A stretch of 55,534 nucleotides of DNA from Ruminococcaceae bacterium UBA1227 (GCA_002309175.1 DBWX01000002.1:1905-57438), one strand, 5' to 3'; counted from the stretch's first letter, positions 1 to 7,985 are shown. The notes: generated from the sequence alone by a model not told the origin. Made by a program: numbers and translations.

Positions 1-840
1 AAGGAAATAATAGCCGTGTACACGATTCTCGCTGCCGTTACCGCGGCGCTTGTAGTATCCGCAGATAACATAGCACCGGAAGCGACAACAAAGACAAAGG
101 ACGAGAAGAACCTGAACTTCCTCATCCCCGTCATCATCCTGATGACGATTGTCAGCACACTGGGTTCTTCCCTCTTCCTCTCTATACCGTTTAACGACAG
201 TGTAAACTTCACGCTCGTCCGTGCCTTCTACGGCATAGGCCTCATCGCTGCCGGCTTCATAATCGACAGAAGCCACTTTATCGGCAGCATTGTCGTCCTC
301 GCGAGCTTTACATATCCGCTCATAGCCACTGCCCTCCTCACGGGCGGCTCGAGCAACACGGTGTACCTCATCATAAGTTACATCTGTATAGGCTTCTTCT
401 CGGTCTACCGTGTCACGGCCTTCGCGGACATCGGTCCGCTCTTCGCCTGTGTCGGTCTGATGATTTCACGTGCGGTTGAAGCTGTTGTCTCGGTCATTTC
501 GATGTCAATTGACATCTCAATCACGACACAGCTTATCATAACCGCCCTCATCTACCTCCCGCTCATCATCCTCTTTATGATAATGACCACAAGAAGAACC
601 GAGCCCGTAAAAGCCGAGCTCACCGATGAACAGAGATTTGCAATATTCTCTGACAATTACGGATTTACGGCGCGTGAAGCTGAAGTGTTCCGCGGCCTCA
701 CCGCAGGCCTCACGGACGATGAAATAGCCGCAAACTGCTTCATCTCAAAGAACACTGTCAGGTTCCACGTCTCGAACATACTCAAAAAGACAGAGACAGC
801 TTCCCGCACCGAGGCAGTACGTCTCTTCACCAAAAGCTAA
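1..840 (+). CDS. MFS-like membrane protein with C-terminal LuxR HTH (3' end only)
   Basis: The reading frame is open to the left edge, so this is the C-terminal 279 residues of a longer protein. About six hydrophobic segments come first (for example around residues 35-55, 70-85, 90-110 and 175-195), followed by a cytoplasmic GerE/LuxR helix-turn-helix at about residues 215-275, with the typical FTAREAEVFRGLTAG and ISKNTVRFHVSNILKKT motifs. Known family: membrane-embedded LuxR regulators in which a 12-helix MFS-like sensor is fused to an output HTH; they are frequent in anaerobic gut Actinobacteria and some Bacillota. The ligand cannot be read from the sequence. The next gene starts 12 bases downstream behind a strong ribosome binding site, so the two are probably co-transcribed. 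Confidence 0.8.
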   Translation, partial: KEIIAVYTILAAVTAALVVSADNIAPEATTKTKDEKNLNFLIPVIILMTIVSTLGSSLFLSIPFNDSVNFTLVRAFYGIGLIAAGFIIDRSHFIGSIVVLASFTYPLIATALLTGGSSNTVYLIISYICIGFFSVYRVTAFADIGPLFACVGLMISRAVEAVVSVISMSIDISITTQLIITALIYLPLIILFMIMTTRRTEPVKAELTDEQRFAIFSDNYGFTAREAEVFRGLTAGLTDDEIAANCFISKNTVRFHVSNILKKTETASRTEAVRLFTKS

Positions 841-852
841 GGAGGTCCTCAT

Positions 853-1332
853 ATGAAGAAACTCTTATCGACAGTACTCGCCCTGGTCTTCATCATCTCG
901 TTTGCGATGATACCGGCAGAGGCAAAAATCCTTCACCAGTGTCACGTATGCTACGGCACCGGCAAGTATAAGTGTGATGCATCCGACTGCGTAAATGGAA
1001 TGATTCCATGCGGCAAATGCAATAGTACCGGTACGGAAAAAGAGCAGTGTGCTGAATGTGGCGGTACCGGAATTTGCAGAATGTGCCAAGGAAGTAAGAC
1101 TATTACTGATCAAAATGGTGAAACGAGAGAGTGCGGTCATTGTCATGGATCTGGCAAGTGCCAGGGAGGCCCGGAAAAGGCCCTTGCACAAATGGTTATT
1201 ATATCAACACATGTCCTGACTGTGGCGGTAAAGGCTCCAAAGTGCATGACAGTGAGTGGTGCAAATATGCTCAGTCACACAATGGTAATTGCCCCGTATG
1301 CAAAGGTACAGGATATGAGGGTGACGGAGTAG
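853..1332 (+). CDS. Exported DnaJ-type zinc-finger protein, N-terminal part (frameshifted)
   Basis: ATG at 853 follows AAGGAGG. Residues 1-24 form a signal peptide (Lys-Lys, hydrophobic core, cleavage near AEA). Then come several Cys-x2-Cys-x-Gly-x-Gly motifs (CHVCYGTG, CGKCNSTG, CAECGGTG, CGHCHGSG) like the zinc-binding module of DnaJ. After about residue 110 the frame turns to nonsense and stops at 1332, while the frame one base back continues the same motif series (CPDCGGKG, CPVCKGTG). I read 853-2312 as one gene interrupted near the A-run at 1175-1178; one extra A there would restore a protein of about 486 residues. DnaJ zinc fingers bind unfolded proteins in the cytosol; the exported location here is unusual. 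Function unknown. Confidence 0.75.
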   Translation: MKKLLSTVLALVFIISFAMIPAEAKILHQCHVCYGTGKYKCDASDCVNGMIPCGKCNSTGTEKEQCAECGGTGICRMCQGSKTITDQNGETRECGHCHGSGKCQGGPEKALAQMVIISTHVLTVAVKAPKCMTVSGANMLSHTMVIAPYAKVQDMRVTE

Positions 1333-2312
1333 AGGGTACACCTAACAACGGCAGTTCAAACAGACCTCAGCCCGGTGATGGTATTTACAATCTTGACGGT
1401 TCTTACTATGTATATGGCGGCGGTTCAGGCGGAAATTCCGGTGGAAACTCCGGTGGTAATTCATCCGATACAACTGCAGCAACAGAAAAGACCAATAATG
1501 ATTCCGCACCTGCTGCTAATTCCAACATAGGAAAAACAGATGTTAACTATGCGCCTGTTACATTGCCGGGAAACAGACAGGCTACTATGTATCTCGGCAC
1601 ACCCGCCATTGAAAATGACGACTTCGCGGGTACAACTGCGACAGGTATGGTTGATTATTCACAGATGAGCCCCGACCAGCAGGCAGTATACAACAGCATT
1701 CCTGACGAACAGCTTGCTCAGATTCTCGGCAATGTTCAGGGTATTATCTCAACTGTAAAGGTCGGAGACACAGCTGACGAGTCAAAGCCGTTTGTTGATG
1801 CGTTTATGAAAGAGAACGGTATTGAAAAACTCGACGATGCCAATATCATCCCGATTACCTTTGACGGTCATATAGAAATCGGTTTCCCTGTTCAGGTAAG
1901 CGTTGAAGTTGATCAGGACAAATTTGACGGCTCTAAACCGCTTCATGTATTCCATATCAAAGAAGACGGATCTATTGTTCAGATACCCGATGAAAACGTC
2001 ACCTGGGTTACCAGGGAAGACGGCAAAATCAGCCGTGTTGAATTCTACACGGATTCATTCTCGGACTTCCTGCTCACTGATACAGAGGGTCTCATAGTAC
2101 CCGAGAGTGCAGACATTGCCGCTCCGGACGAGCCGGTTATCACTCCCGGCGCGACTGAGAAATCGCACAGTGCCCTGAAGATTGTCGCAATTGTTATTGT
2201 TGCTCTTATAGCAATTGGTGCACTTGTTTTCTTCATCCTGAAGAACAAGAAGACTCCTGATCCGATTGATGATATCCCGGAGCCTGAAACTGAAGAAAAG
2301 AAAGACGAATAA
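1131..2312 (+). CDS. Exported zinc-finger protein, C-terminal part with membrane anchor (same gene as 853)
   Basis: This is the downstream frame of the split gene; authentic sequence begins near 1179, and the GTG at 1131 is probably not a real start. It carries two more Cys-x2-Cys-x-Gly-x-Gly motifs, a Gly/Ser/Asn-rich linker (about residues 97-112), a beta-rich extracellular domain at about residues 210-315, one transmembrane helix at about 347-369 followed by Lys-rich residues, and a short acidic cytoplasmic tail. The assembled protein would be a type I membrane protein with zinc fingers outside the cell. It ends just before a strong bidirectional terminator. The beta domain was not assigned to a named family. 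Confidence 0.7.
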   Translation: MRSLSWIWQVPGRPGKGPCTNGYYINTCPDCGGKGSKVHDSEWCKYAQSHNGNCPVCKGTGYEGDGVEGTPNNGSSNRPQPGDGIYNLDGSYYVYGGGSGGNSGGNSGGNSSDTTAATEKTNNDSAPAANSNIGKTDVNYAPVTLPGNRQATMYLGTPAIENDDFAGTTATGMVDYSQMSPDQQAVYNSIPDEQLAQILGNVQGIISTVKVGDTADESKPFVDAFMKENGIEKLDDANIIPITFDGHIEIGFPVQVSVEVDQDKFDGSKPLHVFHIKEDGSIVQIPDENVTWVTREDGKISRVEFYTDSFSDFLLTDTEGLIVPESADIAAPDEPVITPGATEKSHSALKIVAIVIVALIAIGALVFFILKNKKTPDPIDDIPEPETEEKKDE

Positions 2313-2321
2313 ACAAAAAAG

Positions 2322-2347
2322 GGCCTCCCGGAAAGGGAGGCCTTTTT
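2322..2347. terminator. Bidirectional intrinsic terminator
   Basis: Perfect 8-bp stem GGCCTCCC/GGGAGGCC (2322-2329, 2335-2342) with a GGAAA loop, followed by TTTTT and preceded by AAAAAA. It serves the convergent zinc-finger gene (plus) and cbiO (minus). Confidence 0.92.
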
Positions 2348-2348
2348 C

Positions 2349-3065
2349 TTATTTCTGAAGTTTCAGGGGTAATTCCATATGGTTTGCCTCGAGGAGTTCC
2401 TTGTCTGTCAGAATTTCCTCTGCAGGGCCCTCTCTGACGATTTTGCCGTCATGCATAAGGATTACTCTCTCGCAGGTGTCGAGAATCATGTCCAGGTCGT
2501 GTGAGGCGATGAGTTTCGTCGTTTTAAGACCGTTTATCGTATTGATTATCTTTCGCCTGTTCTCGGGGTCGAGAGCGGACGTGGGCTCGTCCATAAGTAT
2601 GGCTCTCGGGTGCATGGTGAGGATGGTGGCAATAGCCGCCATCTTTTTTTCGCCGCCGGAGATTTTATGGTTGTACTTGTTCTTCAGGTATACGATACCG
2701 AGTTCCTCAAGTACCTTGTCAACCCTCGCTTCGGCCTCCTCTTTTGTGTGGCCGTAGTTGAGCGGTCCGAACATCATGTCCTCATAGACGGTGGGCATGA
2801 ACATCTGATTGTCGGAGTCCTGAAGGATAAAGCCTATGGTCTTTCTGACTTCGTCGAGTGTGTCTTTTCCGAGTTTTACATCGCCGACCGTTATCTCGCC
2901 CTCGTGGGGCAGAAGGCCCAGGAGAACTTTCATGAGCGTGGACTTGCCCGCTCCGTTGCAGCCGATGAGGCCGACCGACTCGCCGTCTTCAATCTTAAAG
3001 CTTATGTCAGAGAGCACGGGGGTGCCCTTCTCATATTCAAAATTTACGTTTTTAAACTCAATCAT
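2349..3065 (-). CDS. cbiO: Cobalt/nickel ECF transporter ATPase CbiO
   Basis: ATP-binding subunit (238 aa) of an energy-coupling-factor transporter that powers Co2+ or Ni2+ uptake with CbiM and CbiQ. Walker A GCNGAGKS (35-42), Q-loop Gln82, signature SGGEK (136-140) and Walker B ILMDEP followed by TSALD (about 157-166) are all intact, and the length is normal for the family. Its start overlaps the end of cbiQ by 4 bases, indicating translational coupling in a cbiM-cbiQ-cbiO operon. Neighbouring cbiMQ make cobalt or nickel far more likely than a vitamin substrate; the metal itself cannot be decided from sequence. Confidence 0.92.
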   Translation of the reverse strand: MIEFKNVNFEYEKGTPVLSDISFKIEDGESVGLIGCNGAGKSTLMKVLLGLLPHEGEITVGDVKLGKDTLDEVRKTIGFILQDSDNQMFMPTVYEDMMFGPLNYGHTKEEAEARVDKVLEELGIVYLKNKYNHKISGGEKKMAAIATILTMHPRAILMDEPTSALDPENRRKIINTINGLKTTKLIASHDLDMILDTCERVILMHDGKIVREGPAEEILTDKELLEANHMELPLKLQK

Positions 3066-3841
3066 GCGAAGACACCTCCTATCAGTTCAGTGATGTTTAT
3101 GAGCCGGGCGAGGACGAAAGCGGCGATACAGACGAAGAAGAACACAGCATCTTTAACGTTCAGTTTTCGCTGAGCCGCGTAGAAGAACTCGCCCTTGAAC
3201 GCACGCAGCTGCATACTCGAGTAGAGTTCGTTCGCCCTGTCCATGGAGCGAAGCAGCAGCTGTCCGAGGAAGGAGCCCCAGGCTTTGGGGGCTATGCCCT
3301 TCTGCCCCGGCGCGCGGAGTTTATATGCATCCGTCATTATCGCAACCTCTTTCACAAGCACGCTTATGTACCTGTATGTGAGCAGGAGCAGCGTGACCAG
3401 GATGCTCGGTATGTGAAGTTTACGCAGGGCGGCGCACAGGCCGTCTATCGGCGTGGTGGCCACCATTATGAATGAGGCCATGAGAGCAAAGACACCTTTC
3501 ATCATCAGGGTTATCATTGAGATGAGACCCGCTTTACCCTCGAAAATCGGATTGAATATACCTACCATTAAAACGAGCGGAAGCACCAGCCTCAGTTTCC
3601 AGAAGCAGGTGCTCAGCGGTATACCGGCGGTACTGAACATGATTACCGGGAAAAGGAGCATGACGAAAAGTCCGGTAAGGTCATATTTGGAAAAGGATAC
3701 CACACAGTATATATATGCTATTGTGACGAGAAACTTTACGAGCGGATGGAGCTTGTGGACGGGTGAGGTGCCGGCCGCAAGCTCATCCATATCGTGGAGT
3801 TCCTTTAAAGCGTTATTCGCCTTGTTTGTCGCTTGTTTCAA
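3062..3841 (-). CDS. cbiQ: ECF transporter transmembrane subunit CbiQ
   Basis: Transmembrane T-component (259 aa) that couples the ATPase to the metal-binding subunit. It has several hydrophobic helices (about residues 32-65, 85-130, 215-245) and the two short Ala-Arg/Gly-rich coupling motifs typical of CbiQ: LRAPGQKG in the middle and SMQLRAFKGE near the C-terminus. The proposed start lies 29 bases inside the end of cbiM, and its end overlaps cbiO by 4 bases, so the three subunits form one transcription unit. Confidence 0.9.
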   Translation of the reverse strand: MKQATNKANNALKELHDMDELAAGTSPVHKLHPLVKFLVTIAYIYCVVSFSKYDLTGLFVMLLFPVIMFSTAGIPLSTCFWKLRLVLPLVLMVGIFNPIFEGKAGLISMITLMMKGVFALMASFIMVATTPIDGLCAALRKLHIPSILVTLLLLTYRYISVLVKEVAIMTDAYKLRAPGQKGIAPKAWGSFLGQLLLRSMDRANELYSSMQLRAFKGEFFYAAQRKLNVKDAVFFFVCIAAFVLARLINITELIGGVFA

Positions 3842-4865
3842 CTTTTCCCTTCTTTACGAGTTTCGGTACAAAAGCCACAACAAGGATTACACCGGCAACG
3901 AGAATCATACCGACAATACCGGATGTGGATGTACCTATGGCAGAATCACTGCCCTTGAAGGCATAGTCAGGAAGGAATGAGAGTTTTTCCTGAATGCCTG
4001 CAGCCTTGTCAGCTGCATTGCTCTGTACGCCGTAGTCCTCTTCATCGAGGCCCATGTTTGCGCTGTAGCCGCCGTCCTGGTTACCGAAGAGAGTCCACTC
4101 AAGGCCGTCAGGATTGCTGCTTGCGAAGAGTGAAAGGCCTGCGCCGAAGAAAACAGCTACGCATGCGAGTACCGCAATCGTTGCTTTGAGTGAAAGCTTT
4201 CCGCTCTCGCCTTTGCCTTCGCCGAGATCCATGATGAGTTCGGGTCTGGCTTCATAGATGAAGAGAAGAATGGCTGATGTTGCAAGGCCTTCAACAAGAC
4301 CGATTGCAAGATGGATGGGCTGCATGAGGCCTACGAAGGCGCCGAAAGGAAGCTCGGTAATGCCTGAGAGTTTAGTCTCGAGTACAACCGAGAAGGCGCC
4401 CAGCTGCAAGGTCAGTACGCAGCCGAGGACCGGAGCGAGAATGAGTTTCAGTCTGTCGGCCAGCTTACTCTTCATTATCGGACGCCAGATCAGGAAATAG
4501 CCCACGAAGCAACCGTAGAACGCCATGTTCCAGCAGTTCGCGCCGAGGGCCATAAGGCCTCCGTCAGCAAAGAACAGACACTGGATGGCGATGATTACAA
4601 TCATGGACAGGAATCCCGCGAAGGGACCGAGCAGCGATGTAAGAAGCATGCCGCCGCAGATATGTCCCGATGAACCGGTGCCCGGTATTGTGTAGTTGAG
4701 CATCTGACCCGCAAATACGAGCGCAGCCGTAACCGCCATGGTCGGAAGCTTCTTCTGAATGTTATCTTTGTTTACTTTGTAAATGCTGGTACCTGCAGCT
4801 ATCGCTGAAGCACCATACATAACAGTTGCCACTGCCGGTGAAAGCAGCGCGTCCGCCATATGCAT
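3813..4865 (-). CDS. cbiM: Cobalt/nickel ECF substrate-binding subunit CbiM with fused CbiN-like domain
   Basis: Membrane metal-binding subunit of about 350 aa. I place the start at the ATG at 4865 so that the protein begins MHMADALLSP; the free N-terminal Met-His is the metal-binding motif of CbiM/NikM. AGGGGGA ends 8 bases upstream. A TTG two codons earlier is less likely. Residues 1-210 give the usual seven-helix CbiM core; the C-terminal third carries a PDGLEWTLFG motif, an extracytoplasmic loop and a last transmembrane helix, i.e. a CbiN/PDGLE-type domain fused to CbiM. No cobalamin riboswitch is visible in the 118-base upstream region. Confidence 0.9.
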   Translation of the reverse strand: MHMADALLSPAVATVMYGASAIAAGTSIYKVNKDNIQKKLPTMAVTAALVFAGQMLNYTIPGTGSSGHICGGMLLTSLLGPFAGFLSMIVIIAIQCLFFADGGLMALGANCWNMAFYGCFVGYFLIWRPIMKSKLADRLKLILAPVLGCVLTLQLGAFSVVLETKLSGITELPFGAFVGLMQPIHLAIGLVEGLATSAILLFIYEARPELIMDLGEGKGESGKLSLKATIAVLACVAVFFGAGLSLFASSNPDGLEWTLFGNQDGGYSANMGLDEEDYGVQSNAADKAAGIQEKLSFLPDYAFKGSDSAIGTSTSGIVGMILVAGVILVVAFVPKLVKKGKVETSDKQGE

Positions 4866-4898
4866 ATACAAATCCCCCTTGTGTTTTGTTACATTGGT

Positions 4899-4927
4899 AT
4901 TTTAAAACAGGAAAGTGACCCTCACAA
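4899..4927 (-). promoter_or_regulatory. Candidate promoter for cbiMQO
   Basis: Minus-strand TTGTGA (4922-4927), 17-base spacer, TAAAAT (4899-4904), 34 bases ahead of the cbiM start. A second possible -10 (TAAAAT further upstream) would give a longer leader able to fold over the ribosome binding site. Confidence 0.5.
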
Positions 4928-4948
4928 GCCCGTAGGGGGGATACTTTT

Positions 4949-4977
4949 TTGCAAAAATTTTACCTTGAGTATATAAT
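4949..4977 (+). promoter_or_regulatory. Promoter of the 4984 gene, apparently leaderless
   Basis: TTGCAA (4949-4954), 17-base spacer, TATAAT (4972-4977). The expected start of transcription, 6-8 bases after the -10, coincides with the ATG at 4984, and no Shine-Dalgarno sequence precedes that ATG. Confidence 0.65.
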
Positions 4978-4983
4978 AATCAC

Positions 4984-6135
4984 ATGATGAATTTATCGTA
5001 TGCGCTGAGTCTCTTTGAGATGAAGGTCCGCTATCCCCTGCATTTTGCCTTCTGGAAGGCGATTTATAAGCAGGACAAAAACCGGATTCTCTTTGCAGAC
5101 CCCTATGCCACGGACCTCACTGACAATATGAAACCCATCTGGGCTGCCCTTGAGAAGAGGGACGGCCTGACTCTCGTCAAATGCTTCCCGCAGACCGCGG
5201 GCCTTTCAGGCAACTCGCTTGCCGGCAAGATAAAAGGCCGCGCAAACAGGGCATCGGCATTTGACAGGTTCATCAGGGAATACGCGCGGGCAGGGACCGT
5301 CTTCCTGACCGAGTCGTACCTGCCCGCCTATGCGGTGGCGGCACGTACGGGCACGCAGGTGGTCCAGCTCTGGCATGCCTCGGGCGCATTCAAAAAGTGG
5401 GGCTATTCCACCCTCGACAAAAGTTTCGGTGCATCTGACGACCGGATACCTATGCACAACTGCTACACACTCGTGCCCGTATCCGCAGCGGAAGTTGCTC
5501 CCTGCTATGCGGATGCTTTTCGCTGCGACCCGAGCGTCATAAAGCCGCTCGGCGTGCCGCGCACCGATGAACTCTTTGATCAGAGCACCGATGCAAAGGC
5601 AAAACTCATCAAAGAGCACCCGAAACTTGCAGGCAAAAAGCTCATTCTCTATGCCCCGACATTCCGCGGAAACAACGTAGTTGACGCAAAACCGGCAGAA
5701 ATGCCCGACTTTTCAAAACTCGATTCATCCTATGCGGTACTGCTTCGTATGCACCCGTTTGTGAAGGGAAAATACGAAATTCCCGAAGAGTGTAAAGGCA
5801 TTATACTTGACACCTCTGACTATGACACCAATTTCTGCCTGAGGGCAGCTGATATTCTGGTCACGGACTACTCATCCATAATCTTTGAATACTCACTGCT
5901 GGAAAAGCCCATGGTGTTCTTCGCACCTGACCTTGACTCCTACCGTGACAACCGTGATTTTTATTATAACTACGAGAATTTTGTCCCGGGACCCATAGTA
6001 AAAAATACGGAGGAATTGCTTTCTGCCCTCGCCTCGCCTCCCGATTTGAAACAGGTGAAGGATTTCAGAAATAAATACATGTCCGCCTGCGACGGACATG
6101 CGACAGAGAAAATAATAAAGGAGCTGCTCGGTTAG
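4984..6135 (+). CDS. CDP-glycerol glycerophosphotransferase family protein (TagB/TagF-like)
   Basis: 383-aa enzyme of the family that transfers glycerol- or ribitol-phosphate from CDP-alditols to teichoic-acid or other cell-surface acceptors. Diagnostic motifs are present: QLWHASGAFKKWGYS (about 127-141), GVPRTDELFD (about 190), the LYAPTFRGN loop (about 222), RMHPF (about 255), and TDYSSIIFEYSLL (about 294-306). It lacks the N-terminal extension of its convergent paralogue. It starts at an ATG without a ribosome binding site; a second Met follows immediately and another lies at codon 13. The C-terminal codons are part of a terminator hairpin shared with the opposite gene. The acceptor is unknown. 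Confidence 0.85.
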   Translation: MMNLSYALSLFEMKVRYPLHFAFWKAIYKQDKNRILFADPYATDLTDNMKPIWAALEKRDGLTLVKCFPQTAGLSGNSLAGKIKGRANRASAFDRFIREYARAGTVFLTESYLPAYAVAARTGTQVVQLWHASGAFKKWGYSTLDKSFGASDDRIPMHNCYTLVPVSAAEVAPCYADAFRCDPSVIKPLGVPRTDELFDQSTDAKAKLIKEHPKLAGKKLILYAPTFRGNNVVDAKPAEMPDFSKLDSSYAVLLRMHPFVKGKYEIPEECKGIILDTSDYDTNFCLRAADILVTDYSSIIFEYSLLEKPMVFFAPDLDSYRDNRDFYYNYENFVPGPIVKNTEELLSALASPPDLKQVKDFRNKYMSACDGHATEKIIKELLG

Positions 6136-6147
6136 AGCAGCTCTTTT
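6121..6147. terminator. Terminator hairpin made of two overlapping gene ends
   Basis: Perfect 9-bp stem GAGCTGCTC/GAGCAGCTC (6121-6129, 6135-6143), loop GGTTA, then TTTT. The hairpin contains the last codons and stop codons of both convergent genes, which overlap by 4 bases (6132-6135). The plus-strand U-tract is clear; on the minus strand the tract is weaker. Confidence 0.85.
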
Positions 6148-7892
6148 ATCATTTCCGCCACTCTCTCGGTGGACTTACCGTCGAAGTGGTCGAAGAATTT
6201 TTCTTTGAAAGGTTTAATACGTTCAGTCTCAAAGTCACCGTTTTTAATCGCCTCTATGACTTCATCCTGATTCTGCGCAAGCTTGCCGGGCAGGCTCGGC
6301 TTGTACTCATAGTAGAAGTCACGGGTAGCGGTGTACTCGGAGAGGTCATAAGCATACATAACCATGGGTATGTCGAGGAGCGAGGCCTCGAATACCGCGG
6401 ACGAGTAGTCCGTGATGAGAATATCCGTTACAAAGAGCAGGTCGTTGAGCTCCGAATTTTCAGAGAGATCGATTATCCTGTCCTCATAGCCTTCGGGAAT
6501 CTCGAACTTGTTGTTTACGAACGGATGCATCTTTACGATTATTCCGTAGTCGGGGCCCAGGGCGTCAGAAACTTCCTTCAGGTCAAAACGATCAGTGGGA
6601 TAGTAACCGGTCAGGCGTCCGTTGCCGCGGAAGGTCGGAGCGAACATGATTATCTTCTTGTCCTTCCAGGCCGGGAATTCCTCATAGAACTTCGCCTTCA
6701 TCTCCTCCGCAACCTTGTCGTCGAAGAACATGTCGGTTCTCGGAACGCCCGTAGCAACGACGTTTTCTATCGGTATTCCGAAGCCTTCGGCATAGAAACG
6801 GCGTATGGCGCGCGAGCTTACAATCGCGCGGTCATACATGCGGTGGTTGACGGAGGTCTGCTTCGGACCGCCGGGTTTGCCGAGGCGGGAGAAACCGAAG
6901 GTCTTGAAGGCGCCGCACGCGTGCCAGACCTGAACGAGTTTCACTTCCGGTTTCTTCTCGACGAGGCTCGTGAGCTCGTAGAAGTCATCGACGATTACAA
7001 CCTTTGAAGTGGCATAGAGTTTCGCGAACCTGAAGAGATTGGCGAGGCTCATCCTGTGCATGGGATTATCATCGAGAAGCATTTTTATCTCAAGCGATGT
7101 ATCGTTCTTTAAAACATCATAGACATCCGCCGGGTTGCCCGAGAGCTCTCCCCTTCTGTTTGAAAGGAATGTGACCCTGTTTTGTACAACCTTGCTGTTT
7201 CTGAAACAGAAGGTCCAGAACTTAACCCAGTTCTCCTTCATATGTTTTCTGCCTATTTCCGTATGTGTGATTGAGCGGAAACCGACACGGACATTGTCCA
7301 CGAAGAAGCGGAAAGCGGTTCTCTCCTCCTTCGAGACCCAGCCCTTCTTGAGACCGAGAAACGCAGCGACTGAATCTATAAGCAGAAACGGAATAAGCGC
7401 TATTCCGAAAATCCAGACAAGCAGTCCGTAGATTGTGCCGAAAAAGCCTTTTACGGCGATGAGGAAATAGTTCTTCCTTTTCTCTACATAGGGTTCCTTG
7501 CGTCTGAGCACTATCCGCTCCGCGTCAGCATCAAGGGTGAAATCAGAATCAACTGAAGATACCTTGGCCGAAAGAAAGAGAGGCACATCGCGAAAATGCT
7601 CCTCACCGTAGTGAATATCCACTTCCATCTCTACCGGCTCATCTTTGATCGGCGAGTTGAAGAGATATGAGATATCATACTTGTATCCCGCTATAATCGT
7701 ACAAGTCTTGCCGTCCGTATTCGGATAGTAGGACTGCACGAGAATCGGGATAAAGCGGGTCTCCTCGCCCATCTGGTAGACAAGTGTCACCTTGGGTGAG
7801 TGGACTGCCGAATCATACGGGAGCGTGATTTCAAGACTCAGCTCCATCTGATTCTTCACTATTTCAATATTCCTTATTTCAGCCTTTTTCAT
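6132..7892 (-). CDS. CDP-glycerol glycerophosphotransferase family protein, long form
   Basis: 586-aa paralogue of the 4984 gene. Residues 1-130 form a beta-rich N-terminal domain, followed by two closely spaced hydrophobic segments (about 141-175) that may hold it at the membrane, and the catalytic Glyphos_transf region from about 230 on: VWHACGAFKTFGFSRLG, GVPRTDMFFD, MFAPTFRGNG, KMHPF and TDYSSAVFEASLL. Known members polymerise or prime wall teichoic acids. The pair with the convergent gene suggests two steps in one surface-polymer pathway, but no other wall polymer genes are next to them. It reads from a promoter that overlaps that of the diguanylate cyclase gene. Confidence 0.85.
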   Translation of the reverse strand: MKKAEIRNIEIVKNQMELSLEITLPYDSAVHSPKVTLVYQMGEETRFIPILVQSYYPNTDGKTCTIIAGYKYDISYLFNSPIKDEPVEMEVDIHYGEEHFRDVPLFLSAKVSSVDSDFTLDADAERIVLRRKEPYVEKRKNYFLIAVKGFFGTIYGLLVWIFGIALIPFLLIDSVAAFLGLKKGWVSKEERTAFRFFVDNVRVGFRSITHTEIGRKHMKENWVKFWTFCFRNSKVVQNRVTFLSNRRGELSGNPADVYDVLKNDTSLEIKMLLDDNPMHRMSLANLFRFAKLYATSKVVIVDDFYELTSLVEKKPEVKLVQVWHACGAFKTFGFSRLGKPGGPKQTSVNHRMYDRAIVSSRAIRRFYAEGFGIPIENVVATGVPRTDMFFDDKVAEEMKAKFYEEFPAWKDKKIIMFAPTFRGNGRLTGYYPTDRFDLKEVSDALGPDYGIIVKMHPFVNNKFEIPEGYEDRIIDLSENSELNDLLFVTDILITDYSSAVFEASLLDIPMVMYAYDLSEYTATRDFYYEYKPSLPGKLAQNQDEVIEAIKNGDFETERIKPFKEKFFDHFDGKSTERVAEMIKELL

Positions 7893-7929
7893 AAAAACAC
7901 CGTTTTAATAAATAATTTATACATTGCAG

Positions 7930-7957
7930 ATTATACCACATTCCGTGTAAAATATAA
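7930..7957 (-). promoter_or_regulatory. Promoter of the long CDP-glycerol transferase gene
   Basis: Minus strand TTATAT (7952-7957), 16-base spacer, TATAAT (7930-7935). Its -35 and -10 coincide with the -10 and -35 of the divergent promoter. Confidence 0.6.
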
Positions 7958-7958
7958 T
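7931..7958 (+). promoter_or_regulatory. Promoter of the diguanylate cyclase gene
   Basis: TTATAC (7931-7936), 16-base spacer, TATAAT (7953-7958), 27 bases before the ATG at 7986. It occupies the same 29 bp as the divergent promoter, so only one polymerase could bind at a time. Confidence 0.6.
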
Positions 7959-7985
7959 CGTAAATTTGAAAGGTTGGTAAATCTG

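Noticed and set aside
4866..4983. Cobalamin riboswitch upstream of cbiM
   Set aside because: The space is too short and no B12-box was found; only a simple complementary pair is present.
6186..7007. 273-codon plus-strand frame opposite the long CDP-glycerol transferase
   Set aside because: It is antisense to conserved catalytic motifs and has no start context or recognisable domain.
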